Shown here: positions 50,488-61,900 of the stretch, in pieces | Position numbering within the stretch: the stretch's first letter is position 1 | How the letters are laid out: every line of letters begins with the position of its first letter | NCBI GenBank assembly: GCA_938743325.2 | Contig: OW568880.1 | Span: forward strand, 496,001 to 560,000 | DNA from: Pycnococcus provasolii | Taxonomy: Eukaryota; Chlorophyta; Pseudoscourfieldiophyceae; Pseudoscourfieldiales; Pycnococcaceae | Direction: 5' to 3' | Length of the DNA stretch: 64,000 bases | Position numbers and translations under genes: made by a program | The notes under the pieces: model-generated | What the model was told of the DNA's origin: nothing | The model's input: only the letters and a program-made list of their open reading frames with translations | Database searches by the model: none

Positions 50488-51438
50488 TCAAAGGTACACA
50501 CGCATTGGCTTTTTGCGTATGTTCTGTCGACATTCCGGGCACTCGCGTGTCGTACCCCAGAGACGTAACGCGCACCCATAACATGTCTTCGCGTGACCGC
50601 AAGACAACACGGCGCGCTTGCCATCCTCCATCTCGTCGAAGCAAACGTTGCACTCACGTGCGCGTGCAGCAGCTTCCTCCTCGCGCTCGCGTTGCCGTGC
50701 AGCCTTTAAAGATTTATTTAAATACTCAAAAAGAGTGGCCACCTCTTCCTCCTCCTCTTCGCGCTTGCGCTTCCGTGCAGCCTCCTCCTCCTCCTCTTCG
50801 CGCTTGCGCTTCCGTAGGCGCCCCTCCTCCTCCGCCCTCCTGCACAACTGCAATGTCTTGCGTCGCAAATGTCGCTTCCAACTGCGGCGAGACGCCTTGC
50901 CAGGCTGCCACGGGAACGCCGCCTTTACGATTTCGGTGGGAAGCGGTCCTTGGCTGGATGTCTGCGACTTGCTCTGCTGCGCCTCCTCATTTTGCGTCTT
51001 GTTCGCCTGCTGCGCCGGTTTTGAGCGCCAGTCTCGCGCGTCGTCGTCCACCCCCTTGTCATCCGCGATGGCGCGCTCGTCGTCGTCGTCTGTGAAGATG
51101 AGCAGTCCTTCTAGCGCCGCCGCGTCGGCGTTTTCGGGCAGCGCCTTGCACATGTCCCTGATTTTGAGCAGCGCGTCTCTGTCGTACTTGTGCTCCGGTT
51201 CTCGCCTGACGCGCGGCGCCGCCGCCGCCGTGCGTAGGTTCGCGCCCGATCCTCGCGTCCACGCCGCCATGAATCCCTCGGCTGCCGTTGGAGGCGCCGC
51301 CGCCGACGAGGGCGTTGGCGTGGCAGCGACTTTGGCGAAGCTGAGTCCTCCGGGTCGCAGGCATAGTTCCTCTGAGCTGTCGTCGTCCGTGGGCAGGCCC
51401 ATGGTGAAGATGAAGATGGAGAGGGGGAGGATCCTCAC
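50488..51438 (-). CDS. RING protein with eIF4E-binding-like motif
   Basis: The C-terminus of this 316-residue protein is a C3HC4 RING (CNVCFDEMEDGKRAVLSCGH, then CYGCALRLW and CPECRQNI), so it is a likely E3 ubiquitin ligase. Near residue 83 is HKYDRDALLKIRDMCKALPE, which fits the eIF4E-binding consensus Y-x4-L-hydrophobic and closely resembles the eIF4G form. Between them lie a charged linker and two KRKREEEEEE repeats. Met 13 (51402) is an alternative start. The 27-bp minisatellite begins about 45 bases upstream. I infer a link between translation initiation and ubiquitin, not shown by the sequence alone. Confidence 0.7.
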   Translation of the reverse strand: MRILPLSIFIFTMGLPTDDDSSEELCLRPGGLSFAKVAATPTPSSAAAPPTAAEGFMAAWTRGSGANLRTAAAAPRVRREPEHKYDRDALLKIRDMCKALPENADAAALEGLLIFTDDDDERAIADDKGVDDDARDWRSKPAQQANKTQNEEAQQSKSQTSSQGPLPTEIVKAAFPWQPGKASRRSWKRHLRRKTLQLCRRAEEEGRLRKRKREEEEEEAARKRKREEEEEEVATLFEYLNKSLKAARQREREEEAAARARECNVCFDEMEDGKRAVLSCGHAKTCYGCALRLWGTTRECPECRQNIRKKPMRVYL

Positions 51439-51484
51439 AATTGGAGTTCAAATGGGTGTCTCGGAGAGAGTCGGGAAAGGCCGT

Positions 51485-51781
51485 CCTGATGAAGCGTGCG
51501 CGGGAATGACTCCTGATGAAGCGTGCGCGGGAATGACTCCTGATGAAGCGTGCGCGGGAATGACTCCTGATGAAGCGTGCGCGGGAATGACTCCTGATGA
51601 AGCGTGCGCGGGAATGACTCCTGATGAAGCGTGCGCGGGAATGACTCCTGATGAAGCGTGCGCGGGAATGACTCCTGATGAAGCGTGCGCGGGAATGACT
51701 CCTGATGAAGCGTGCGCGGGAATGACTCCTGATGAAGCGTGCGCGGGAATGACTCCTGATGAAGCGTGCGCGGGAGTGGAA
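51485..51781. repeat. 27-bp minisatellite, 11 copies
   Basis: The unit starts CCTGATGAAGCGTGCGCGGG. Ten copies are identical by eye; the last (from 51755) differs near its end. It lies directly 5' of the RING gene, in its promoter or 5' UTR. The frames it opens on both strands are by-products. Confidence 0.95.
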
Positions 51782-52284
51782 TGAATCGCAGTTCAAAACA
51801 AGCCAAGATGACTGGACTGGACGAAGGGAAGGGACGAACCAAGCAAACGGGACAGAAAGACAGATAGTCTGTCAGAAAGAAAGAAAGAAACACATGATTA
51901 GGGTTAGGGTTACGTCCCAACATTCTCGGACGGAATCCTGGGCATGGAGGAGTTCCCGCCCCATTGATTTCTCTCTCTCTCAAGTCTCTCTCTCAAAAAA
52001 GAGGAGTTCGAGTAAGGTTGAGATTTCAGTTCCGAAACTGTAGTACTTAGACTATGGGTAGGGGATATGGGCCGCAAGGGACCGGGCAGCCGGGTGGGTG
52101 GGTTGTTTTTCAGCTCTACCAAACGTATTATCCGGTAGTATCTACCATTATCCGAATAATCCACCCCCCGGCCAAGGCCTTTCCCTTCATCTTCGTCGAT
52201 CATCGGAACGCCATTTTGATCCGATCCAAAGTAGAATCTCGGCGTGTGTGCGTGAGTGAGTGACTCGAGTGACTCGCCCCTCGG
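51782..52284. other. Divergent promoter region, RING gene and amylase
   Basis: It contains TTAGGGTTAGGGTTA at 51898-51911, a CTCTCT run near 51970-51995, and CCGG/CCCC-rich sequence near 52070-52180. No gene was seen. Confidence 0.5.
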
Positions 52285-54300
52285 ATGATGCCCAGCTTGT
52301 GTCATGCTCATGGACATAGGTCATGCTTATCTCAGAAGAACATAACATGTATCTCTTCCTCAGTGCGGTCTCGGTCGCGCTTCTTTGTTCAACGAGCGAA
52401 CATTTTGACGGCTCAGAGAGCTCGTCATCAGAGAGCATACGCAGCAGCACACAACTCGTCGAACTCGTCTCAAGTGATGGTCGTGTTCGAGACTTCTTCT
52501 GAAGACTTTGCCGTCGTGGGAGATCACCCCGCGATTGGGAAGTGGAAGCCGCAACAAGGAATCAAGGCGGGTGAGACGTGCGTGTTCCCGTCAGGGGCGC
52601 GCATCGAGTACAAGTGGATCGAAAAGTGCGCCGATGACGCTAGGTGGGAACACGGGGAAAATCGCGTGCTCACGCTGCCCACTACCGCGAGCGACGACGT
52701 GCGACTCAAGCTCACCGTGCAAGACGCCGCGCCGGCGTTCGAGGAACCTGTGCAGGTGGCGCACGAGCCTAGCTTCAACGCAGCAGCAGCGGCTGCTGCA
52801 CCACATCAGCCGACGTCAACAGCGCAGCAGCAAACACAGCAGCACTATGCGCCCCCCGCACCGGCGGCTCACGCACCTGCTGCTGCTGCTGCTGCTGCGA
52901 CAAACACGCCCGACGACGCGGGTGAGGTGCCAGGCTGGTACGTCGGCGCGGTGGTGTACTGCGTGCAGACGCTCGGCTTCTGTGGCGTCGAGGGACCGCC
53001 CGCGAACTTTGACGCGGCGCCGCGTCTCGAGATGCTCATCAACGATGGATGGCTGCAGCACATCGCCTCGCTCGGTTGCACGGTTCTGTACCTCGGACCG
53101 CTCATGGAGACGTCGAGTGAGCTGGGGCACGGGTATGACACGAAAGACTACTTCAGCGTCGACCCAAGGCTGGGCAGTGTCGACACGCTTCGACGCGTTG
53201 TCGCGGCTGCTCACGACGCCGGACTTCGCGTGATTGTGGACGGCGTCTTCAACCACACAGGCCGTGATCACTTTGCATGTCGCGATGTGCTCGAGAATGG
53301 TCGTGCAAGTCAGTATTGGGACTGGTTCTACGCTCACGAAGGTCCGCATGGCGTGGAAATCGAAGGGTGGGAAGGACACCACGGCTTGCCGCGGCTCAAC
53401 CACGCAAACCCCGCTGTGCGACAGCACCTCATCGACGCGGGGCGCTTCTGGCTGTCTGCGGAGGGTGCCGGGATCGACGGCTGGCGGCTAGACGTGGCGC
53501 ACGAGGTTGATCCTGGATTTTGGCGCGAATTCGCATCAGCATGTCGCGCCGAGCGGAGCGACTGCCTTCTGCTCGCCGAGCTCATGCATGGCGACTACAA
53601 CACGCATGTCGGGCCTGGGCTGCTGAACAGCGGAATTAACTACCAGCTCTCAAAGGCACTCTGGAGCAGCCTGAATGACAAAAATTACTTCGAGCTGGCG
53701 CACTCGCTGGATCGCGATGATAGCATGTATGGCCATCTCGTGCTGACCAACTTCATCGGCAACCACGATACGCCTCGTATCGCGAGCAGGCTCTCTAACC
53801 CGAATGAGCACTACATGCTCGCCGCCGCCTCGCTTCTCTTCGCGCGTGGCACGCCATGCCTTTACTACGGTGACGAACTTGGGCTCGAGGGAGCTCCCGG
53901 CGGCCCGCTCGGTGACAATGCGATGCGCCAGAAGGTGGACCTTCGCGAAACGTTGGCCAACGGGAATGCGCATGCACGCTTCGAGGCGACAAGCCGTCTC
54001 GTGCACCTCCGCCAGTCGCACGCTGCGCTGCGTGATGCGACCAGCGCGCAGACGACACTAGTGCTCACAAACGAGACTTTCGCGTTCGCACGCAAGTCTT
54101 CGTGCGGTGCGACGGCACTTGTCGCCTTCAACTGTTCGGGGAACGCCGCCACAGTGCATCTCCCAGTGGGAGAAAAGGTTGGCATGGCTGACGGCACGAT
54201 GCTCTCGGAACCTCTCGGAGGCTCAGGCGCAACAGCGCATTCGGGAATGATTGCGCTGGACTTGCCACCCAACAGCGTGCGCGTTTTAGGTACGCGCTAA
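52285..54300 (+). CDS. Alpha-amylase with N-terminal CBM20, plastid-type
   Basis: It cleaves alpha-1,4 links in starch. The 671-residue precursor has a Ser/Arg-rich leader (to about residue 55) that looks like a transit peptide. A CBM20 starch-binding domain follows (FAVVGDHPAIGKWKP, then IEYKWIEK and WEHGENRVL; about 65-150), then an Ala/Gln-rich linker. The GH13 barrel has all four regions: DGVFNHTG, GWRLDVAHE (nucleophile Asp 403), LLLAELMHGD (acid/base Glu 432) and NFIGNHDTPR (Asp 495). A C-terminal beta domain closes it. The intact catalytic set predicts an active enzyme. The leader points to chloroplast starch, but TATA/start choice is not decisive. Confidence 0.9.
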   Translation: MMPSLCHAHGHRSCLSQKNITCISSSVRSRSRFFVQRANILTAQRARHQRAYAAAHNSSNSSQVMVVFETSSEDFAVVGDHPAIGKWKPQQGIKAGETCVFPSGARIEYKWIEKCADDARWEHGENRVLTLPTTASDDVRLKLTVQDAAPAFEEPVQVAHEPSFNAAAAAAAPHQPTSTAQQQTQQHYAPPAPAAHAPAAAAAAATNTPDDAGEVPGWYVGAVVYCVQTLGFCGVEGPPANFDAAPRLEMLINDGWLQHIASLGCTVLYLGPLMETSSELGHGYDTKDYFSVDPRLGSVDTLRRVVAAAHDAGLRVIVDGVFNHTGRDHFACRDVLENGRASQYWDWFYAHEGPHGVEIEGWEGHHGLPRLNHANPAVRQHLIDAGRFWLSAEGAGIDGWRLDVAHEVDPGFWREFASACRAERSDCLLLAELMHGDYNTHVGPGLLNSGINYQLSKALWSSLNDKNYFELAHSLDRDDSMYGHLVLTNFIGNHDTPRIASRLSNPNEHYMLAAASLLFARGTPCLYYGDELGLEGAPGGPLGDNAMRQKVDLRETLANGNAHARFEATSRLVHLRQSHAALRDATSAQTTLVLTNETFAFARKSSCGATALVAFNCSGNAATVHLPVGEKVGMADGTMLSEPLGGSGATAHSGMIALDLPPNSVRVLGTR

Positions 54301-54416
54301 AAATTTGACAATAATAAGACGACTTCCATTTACTGCCTGTATTTTGTAATAATTCACGTATGTAGGAGTTAAGACGTTTTTTTTATATAAAAGAATCATT
54401 CGAAAGTGCTATATTA

Positions 54417-55533
54417 CTATGTTGGGAAAGGCCGCTGCGTGGTCGTGTTCGTCGCAGCATCCCAGTGGTTTGGGCCCGTCGCGCCAGGCTCGACAACTAT
54501 CCTGCGCCAGCATCCGCCCCAGAGCCCGCGGTCCTGAGCGGGCACGGCGCATCTCGGTCCGGGCAGCGCAGACCAGCCTCCCCACTCCTTCTTGAAGGCG
54601 TGGCGCGTCTCCTTGAGCCGATTTTGCATGTGCTTGTCGCGCTTATTCACCTTCACGCGCCCTTCGTCTTGTACGTAGGGCAGCGGCTTGTCGTGTTCGA
54701 GGAAGTTCTCACCCCACTTGCCCACGGGTTGCCACTCGCCACCCAGTGCGCCGGCGCCCACCTTGAAGTCCACCTTGGCGGTGAGAGGAAAGCGCTCGCC
54801 AATCTGTATTCATGTTTCGTTTGTTGGGCGTGTGCCTTGTCAGTTTTTTTGTTGACGTATGTGCCATTGATGATTGAGAGGTAATGTAAGTTCAACGTAC
54901 GTGCGTCGTGCAACCCGCGCATGTCTGAAACGCCCAACAGGAGATACGCGAGCCAGGTTCGACACCGACTACAACTTTCGAGCCTCCCCAAGACGCCTCG
55001 AGCGTGAAGTGCTTGAAACCGCCGGGCAATATACCGCCAACGTGTGGATGATACGCTTTTTCCGCCTCAGCCATCTTCTCGCCGTCTACGATGACTTTTC
55101 CTCTGTGCGAGTGGTCGCCATCTCCTGCTCGCCTCCAGTGTTCGCCAGAGCTCGTCGTCAGTTCGACGTGTCGCACGCGCGCTCGTGTTTTGCACCCCGC
55201 ATCCTCGAACACGACGAGTCCGGTGAGGTCGAAGACGTGTTTCGCCTCATCGTTCTGCGACGCGCGCACGCGTCCTCCCTTGGTTGACGTGAATCTCCAG
55301 AGGCAGACGCCTCCTGGTGCGTTGTCCGGGCACGTCGTCAGCGTCTGTGGCGTGAGCACGACGTGTTCTGCGTCGCCGAGGTTCTCCCCCGGCCCTCTCG
55401 CGGTGTGTTTCGCGATCTTTAATATCTCCGCAGAAACAACAGAACGAAGCAAGCTCTCACAACCCAAAGAAACAAGCAAGCAGGTGAAAGTGAAAGCTGC
55501 AAAACGCGGTTTCGTGAATCTCAACTTCATCAT
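54417..55533 (-). CDS. Secreted Cys/His-containing protein, two exons
   Basis: Exon 1 is 54901-55533 and exon 2 is 54417-54803. The 97-nt intron (54804-54900) has GTACGT and TACAG ends and phase 0, giving 339 residues. The start MMKLRFTKPRFAAFTFTCLL gives a signal peptide. The mature part has a beta-rich look (VVLTPQTLTTCPDNAPGGVC, then HVFDLTGLVVFEDAGCK and KHFTLEASWGG). Six or more Cys suggest an extracellular fold. Exon 2 adds GEWQPVGKWGENFLEHDKPL and a basic, Trp/Gly-rich tail. The family is not recognised. An (AC)n microsatellite (55607-55636) lies about 75 bases upstream of the start. Confidence 0.65.
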
Positions 55534-55797
55534 GATTCGCAAAAAGCCGAAAAGTGCGGCCGCAAACCACACTATCAAACACACGAAACACGCGAACACA
55601 CGCTTGCAACACACACACACACACACACACACACACGCCTTCTGTTAACACACACAAGGTGCCGCAGACAACCTTCCGCTGATTCTGAAACGTGATCCGT
55701 CGCGCGCGTGTACAGGCCGGCCGCGGGAAGGGACGCTCAGGAGCTCTCAGACAAGCGAGCCCTGGAAGGGAAGGAAACACGAGGCTGGCAAGCGACG

Positions 55798-55841
55798 GGT
55801 TAGGGTTAGGGTTAGGGTTAGGGTTAGGGTTAGGGTTAGGG
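55798..55841 (+). repeat. TTAGGG array, about 7 units
   Basis: This is a perfect GGGTTA tandem run about 265 bases upstream of the minus-strand secreted protein start, reading CCCTAA in that gene's direction. A CTGAA pentamer run follows at 55906-55936. Confidence 0.95.
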
Positions 55842-56015
55842 CACAGGTCTGGTGCGTGCTGCTCTTTTTCCCCCTCGGCCCCTCCGCCCGTTATTTGTTC
55901 GCCATTCTGAACTGAACTGAACTGAACTGAACTGAACGTTACACGTCAAAAAGTAAAAACCTGAGGAACCCAAAATCCCGAAAAGGAGAGCCATCACGGA
56001 CGTGCACCCCCAGCT

Positions 56016-56924
56016 CTAGCGGAGCGTTGGAGGTGGCTCATGCGGATGAGGAGTCTCCAAAGTGACTGGTAGCACTGTGTGCTCCAGAGCCCGAGCGAAA
56101 TGAGCACGTTTGTGTGAAAAAGGTAAAGCGAAATCCCCTCGGTCGGGCCAAGCCGATGGTGCCGGCAGTGCCCTCGACGACGGCGTGAATTCCGACCGAT
56201 GCGGAAGCGGCGCCGAATGAGCACTGCCAGCGGGCGGGACAGGCGGCTCAAGCCACTCGGGCGGCGCAATTGCCGTGCCCGAGGACGAAACTGGAAGCAG
56301 CGGCGTCAGCAGATCTCCTGGGCCGGCAGGAGGCTGAGACCCGGGCGGCGCAATTGCCGTGCCCGAGGACGACACTGGAAGCAGCGGCGTCAGCAGATCT
56401 CCTGGGCCGGCAGGAGGCTGAGACTGAGGCTGAGGCTGAGGCTGAGGTAACGCAAGAACCGCCGGCGGCTGCCCCGTCGTCCGAAAGGGTGACGGAGGCA
56501 AAAGCCTCTGCGTCGTCTGCGCAACAGGCAGCTCTGCAATAATCTCCACCAGTTGTGCCAGCGTCCAACGCGCGACGTGAGCTGTCTCGTCGAGCTCCGC
56601 AGGCGTCGCTTCGCCAGCGACCCTCTCCAGCCACAGACGCCCCCGTGTGGAGTCCACCGCTCCCTCAGAAACGTGGTGGCGGACTCGCAGCACCACTCCA
56701 CTCCGGTACAGCAGCGTTTCGTGCTGTACGACGTCTGTGCCCAAGACCCGTGACCGAGCCAACGGCGAAGCGTTGCCGCCCAACCCGCCACGTGCACCAG
56801 CAGCTGTCGCCGGTGAGGCGAACGACCACGCCGTACGCTGCACGAGCACCAAAAGGGCCCTACGAAGCTCGTCCACTGACGGAGAAGCCGACGTATCTCG
56901 ACGCCTTTTGCCCATGCAAGTCAC
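56016..56924 (-). CDS. Pro-rich protein with an 84-bp internal duplication
   Basis: The 302-residue frame was not recognised. The N-terminal half looks folded (VDELRRALLVLVQRTAWSFA, then VVQHETLLYRSGVVLRVRHH and ETAHVARWTLAQLVEIIAEL). The C-terminal half is Pro/Ser-rich and contains two tandem 28-residue copies starting SQPPAGPGDLLTPLLPVSSS, encoded by near-identical 84-bp units at about 56259-56425. Met 4 (56915) is an alternative start. Confidence 0.5.
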   Translation of the reverse strand: MTCMGKRRRDTSASPSVDELRRALLVLVQRTAWSFASPATAAGARGGLGGNASPLARSRVLGTDVVQHETLLYRSGVVLRVRHHVSEGAVDSTRGRLWLERVAGEATPAELDETAHVARWTLAQLVEIIAELPVAQTTQRLLPPSPFRTTGQPPAVLALPQPQPQPQSQPPAGPGDLLTPLLPVSSSGTAIAPPGSQPPAGPGDLLTPLLPVSSSGTAIAPPEWLEPPVPPAGSAHSAPLPHRSEFTPSSRALPAPSAWPDRGDFALPFSHKRAHFARALEHTVLPVTLETPHPHEPPPTLR

Positions 56925-57772
56925 GAAACCGAGGTAGTCTCCAAGGCCACCAGCTGCGAAGAACGAACACCGCCCAAGACAAGAGCGAAGTAGATACGCT
57001 CGAAGAGCAGCCCAGCAGAAAAACAGCCAAGCAGAGTGCTGCGAACCACTGGCGGCAACCGGACAAGCTGTCCAAAGAGCCTAGGAAGAGGAACACAGCC
57101 AACACACCGACGGAAGAAGGCCACACCCACTAACTGAGGTCCGAGCCGCCGGCGAGACACCACAGAAAAACTTGCAATGCCCACGGATGGCGAATCTCCC
57201 CACTCTAGAAAGGCACTACCCCACGAGTTTGAGTTATTCCGAGTGAACCAGCTCCCGACAACAGACGCAATGGCTTAAAGGCGCGACTGCGCGTCACCTC
57301 AAGCAACGTACACTAGCTAAAACCGCGCGACGGCCACACTAGCACCACAACGAGGTAGCGCAAGAAGACGCCATTGTCGGGAGGGGTACCGGGGTTTTTT
57401 TTTTCGCCATTCCCGGCTCATGCGAAACATGTCACGCCTCCTGCATGTGTTCGTGAGTGGTGCCCAGTGGTGGTTCGTAGTAGTCAGTGCAGCTTTTTTG
57501 CAGGCTTGTATGGTCTTTGTGGTATGGTCTTTGTGAGAGGTCTATGGTTGCGCCTCTACAGATACAGTCTTTTTTACCTATTGGCTCGTTGGCGTTTTTA
57601 GTATACCTTGGCTCCTTTCGTTCATTGATTGGCTCGTTCATTGATTGGTCCTCATCAATCACTGCACGCGTCGGTCGGTTGGTCCTCATCACACCTGATA
57701 GATTGGCAGCGCGCAGACGTTTGTTGATTGGCTCATATAAAACAGTATACCATAATAGTGGTAGTAACGAAG
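56925..57772 (+). promoter_or_regulatory. Upstream region of the LRR surface-protein gene: CCAAT cluster and TATA
   Basis: The last 200 bases hold a TATA motif (TATAAAA, 57736-57742). Before it are repeated inverted CCAAT boxes (ATTGG at about 57579, 57627, 57645, 57701 and 57726) and the repeated phrase TTGATTGGCTC. TATA lies about 35 bases before the chosen ATG at 57773. The rest of the region (56925-57560) has no recognisable gene. Confidence 0.5.
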
Positions 57773-58824
57773 ATGATGACGACGAATGTCAGGAACATGC
57801 GATCGATCGTCACGGCGTCATCAGCCGTTCTGGTCGCTCTGCTTGCTGTCGTCGTAATGCTCAGTGCCGTGAGTGGTGTGAGCGCAGACAAATCGACGAC
57901 GACGACTTATGAGACGACGAAGTACGTTGATGAATACAACTCAGGCTACTACGGTGATGAATACAAATCAGGCTACTATCCCAAGTACAAGTGGTGGGCG
58001 CCGTGGACGTGGAAGTACAGCAGCAACAAGTACAATGACAACAAGTACGACTCTGGATACGACTCTGGATACAGCAAGTACGGCTCTGGATACAGCAAGT
58101 ACGACTCTAAATATGGAGTTGGGCCGTACTATGGGAAGCAGTACGAGCAGGACGAGCACTACCCGTGCGACACGTTCTACCCCAAGCCGAAGTGGTACTC
58201 GCCGTTTACATGGAAGTATCGCAAGTATGCCAAGTTTGACTACTACTCTGGTCCTTGCGAAGTAAAGAAGGAAGAACACTGTCTTCCCTTCTGGGGAAAA
58301 GATCTTCCTGATGATGCGAGTGAAGCTACTTGGTACACTGTCACTTATGCTTCTGGTGGTGGTGGGTGCCATGGTGGTGCCAAAAATGGGTGCAGCACGG
58401 CCGTGATGGGTGGTGATGCCAGCACGGGTGGTGATACCCGTCGTCGTCAGCTTCTCGACCGTCCTAACCCGCGGCCTCTATACGAAACTCAGTACTTCTA
58501 TGCGAAGTCAGAAGCGCATGGCTTGACGTTCACTCTCACGAATTACTACCACAACAATGAAAAGTGGGTATGTGCGATTGACGATATCAGCCGCAAGAGT
58601 GCAATTTGTACGATGGCTGGACACTTTGGAGGAGGCTATTCTACACCTGAAAAGTGCATCCTTACATTTAAAACGCATCAAAAGGGTGGAAAGTGCATTC
58701 CACACCACATGGCACTCGACTGTGGGAAGCCACCGTACGTTGAAACGAGCAAATTCAGCAAGATTGACTACCGTGACATTCCCCACAAGGACATCACAAC
58801 AACAACAACAACAACAGCAGCAGC

Positions 58825-58855
<31 letters not shown>

Positions 58856-58863
58856 GCAGCAGC

Positions 58864-58913
<50 letters not shown>

Positions 58914-61900
58914 CGCACGCTTTTGAGGAGTGCACTGCTTGTGTACCAGGTTTGTACCAGGTTACAATCAACCCGCTTGGTGATACCAAGTATACCTCGT
59001 GCGACCCCGAGCCATTCGGCTCAGAGATCACCCTCGACGAGATCGAGGGTGACATCAGCAGTCTTCCCGGCGGCAATACTTCTGCCATCACCGTCGTGTC
59101 ATTCCCGTGCATGACTGACTCGTCCCAGCAGGTGCTTTTTAACTTTGGATCTGGAGAACTCCCAAATCTTGCGGAGGTTCGCTTCGCCAACTGGGTGACA
59201 GGACCGGACGGTTTTTTCTTCGTACGTACGCTCCTCCTTCCTTTCCTTTCCCTCCTTCTTCTTCGTGCTCTGCCTTATGTTCTTCTACAATAATATGGCG
59301 TGTCTTCGACAGAACACACACATTCCATTTGGTAGCACCTCACTAACAAACCAATCACATATTCACAACAACACAACAACCATTCGTCGTATCATCAAAC
59401 AACAAATAACAACAACAATCATAGTTCACGGACGGTAATATAGTAAGCTCTTTGACGAGCATCTACGCGCCTCTTCTTGTGGGTAGCTCGACCCTGCGCG
59501 TCCTCGTACGTATCTCCCCTTTGAAGAGCCATAATCGACTTTTCAACTGATTGCACAAAACTCACCATGTACTCACCACTCCACCACAAATACAACACCA
59601 TCACTCACTAAACACACAGATCAGCGACAACCCGACTGTGGCTTAACCCCTAATTCAGGTGGTTAACGCCGAACGAGGCTCTTGACCCCTAAGACCCCCG
59701 GGGAAGTCCCCGGGGATAGCCGCCTTAGGAACGGTTGTCTTTGTTTCCCTTTACGTGTAACTCTTACCTTTTTCCGGTTTACCTTAAGTACTCCTTCGTA
59801 AGTGTACGCGCGGCAGAGCGTACCGCGGCAACTCAAGGCGCCACCTGCCACACAAGCTTGTGTATAAGGACCGCACGAAGGTTATACTTGGACTATTTTT
59901 TCTTTACCGAGAACCAACGAACCGAAAATCTCGAAACGTAAATCTCCTGATCCTCGAAACACAGATCTCTAGATCTACAGCATCTTTGGAAATCTCGAAG
60001 TGAAATCTCTTGGACAACACCACACGGCTGCAAATCATGGACCCTATGGCCGCTGAGGGCCTTACTGACGGTACGGCACAGACTGCAGACACGAATCCAA
60101 TTCTCACATCGGAGAATCGCAAGAACATATTTGTTCCGACGAATAGCCGCGAGCTCATGGCTATGAAACCTGGTCCGCTCAAGTCACTGTACCTTGAGGC
60201 TATGGGCACCGAGATCAGTAACATGGAACGGAACGGCGTATACCGCTGGGTGTACCTCCCAGCTGGACAACATACGATCAGAGGTCGCGTCATATTTGAG
60301 ATCAAGTTCGACCCAATCACTGGACTTCTTCTCAAAGCTAAGGCTCGATTGGTGGCTCAAGGTTTTACTCAGATCTTTGGCGTGGATTTCTTTGAGACAT
60401 ACGCATCTACTCCGAAGGTATCTACCATGCGGATGTTTATGTTTATCGTGGTAACGTATGAAATGAAGATGGACGAGTTCGATGTCCGCGCTGCTTACCT
60501 TCATAGCTACCTGACTGAGACGATTTACATGAAGCCGCCACATGGTCTGGAGCGCTACGATGAAAATGGAAACGAATTGATATGGCTGTTAGTCAAGTCT
60601 CTTTACGGATTGCGTCAGAGCGGGCACAACTGGATGGTTGACTTCTTCTCTTTCTTGGAAGGGTATGGCATGTCTCAGTCACCCGCCGACACCAGTCTCT
60701 GGTTCCTTCACAAGAATGGAGTTCCCATCATTGCATTGTTTGTGCATACGGACGATGGAAAGATCGCCTACTCCGATCACTTAGAACGTGACAGATTCAT
60801 GGATGCACTCTGCAAGCGATTCGATATTGGCTCGCAGCAGGAGCAGCTCACCCGAATGTTCAACATAAAGGTTAACTATCTACCTGATGGATCATTTCTG
60901 CTAAACCAAAAGGCATACATAATGGATTTGGCTCGCACCTACAATTTGGAGCAGAACCCGGAAATTAATACTCCTATGTCATCTCATTTCGTCATTAAGG
61001 TTAAGTCTGAGCTGACCGAGGCTGAAAAGCTCAAGATGAAGACTAGGCCTTTCCTTTCTTTATTCTCAGCTCTTCTGTGGGTGAATAGATGCACACGTCA
61101 TGATATCAGCGTTGCGCTGATTGTTATTTCTCGGGCGTTAAGTAATCCTGATCCCACGCATTGGAATCAGTTGATTCGGATTCTTACTTACCTGGTCAAC
61201 ACATGTGAAGAAGGTCTGGAGTATAAGGCTATCGATCAGCCACTGGCCCTATCAGTTCTGGTTGATGCGAGTCACGCAAGCTGTCCTATAACTGGGCGAA
61301 GTATTTCTGGATTGTATGTTACATGTGGCAATTGTCTTTTGGATTGGTACTGCAAGCATCAGCCGTATACTACTCTGAGCAGTGGAGAGGCCGAGACCGT
61401 CGCCGGAGCGACCGCAGTCACTCATCTTCTCTATTGGAAGCAGTTGTTTCTTCATGCTTTTCAACTAAGTGTGCAAACTTTCCTCTTCAGCGACTCAACT
61501 ACGTGCAGAAATATCTTGACCAATCCGATTCACAACACGTCCATGAAGCATATCAGGACGCGATTGTTCTTTACGCGCGAGCACGCTCGTGCTGGAGTCT
61601 TCAAGCTCCTTCATACTCCAGGTGACGATAACCCATCTGATGCACTCACAAAACCTTTGTCTTTTCAACGAATTCAACACCTCATGCAGGTACTTAAGTC
61701 GTGGGGTTACCGCGTACTAAATTTCATTAGGACTTCAGCGCAGGCATCGGCCGATGAGCCGTCAGCCAAACGCATGAAGCAGACCACAGCACACGCCGAT
61801 GGCGATGCATTCTAATGCGCAGGACTGATCACCCTGACGCTCTCTCATCTTTTCTTTTCTTTTCTTTTTGTTTATACGCCTTCGTGGCAATTTTGGGTCC

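Noticed and set aside
55798-55841. Chromosome end
   Set aside because: Genes continue on both sides; the TTAGGG array is interstitial.
57374-57601. Plus-strand 75-codon frame upstream of the surface-protein gene
   Set aside because: It starts in promoter-like sequence with CCAAT boxes and has no similarity.
58508-59190. Poly-Cys, poly-Gln and poly-Val frames
   Set aside because: They are other-frame readings of the ACA triplet tract in the surface-protein gene.
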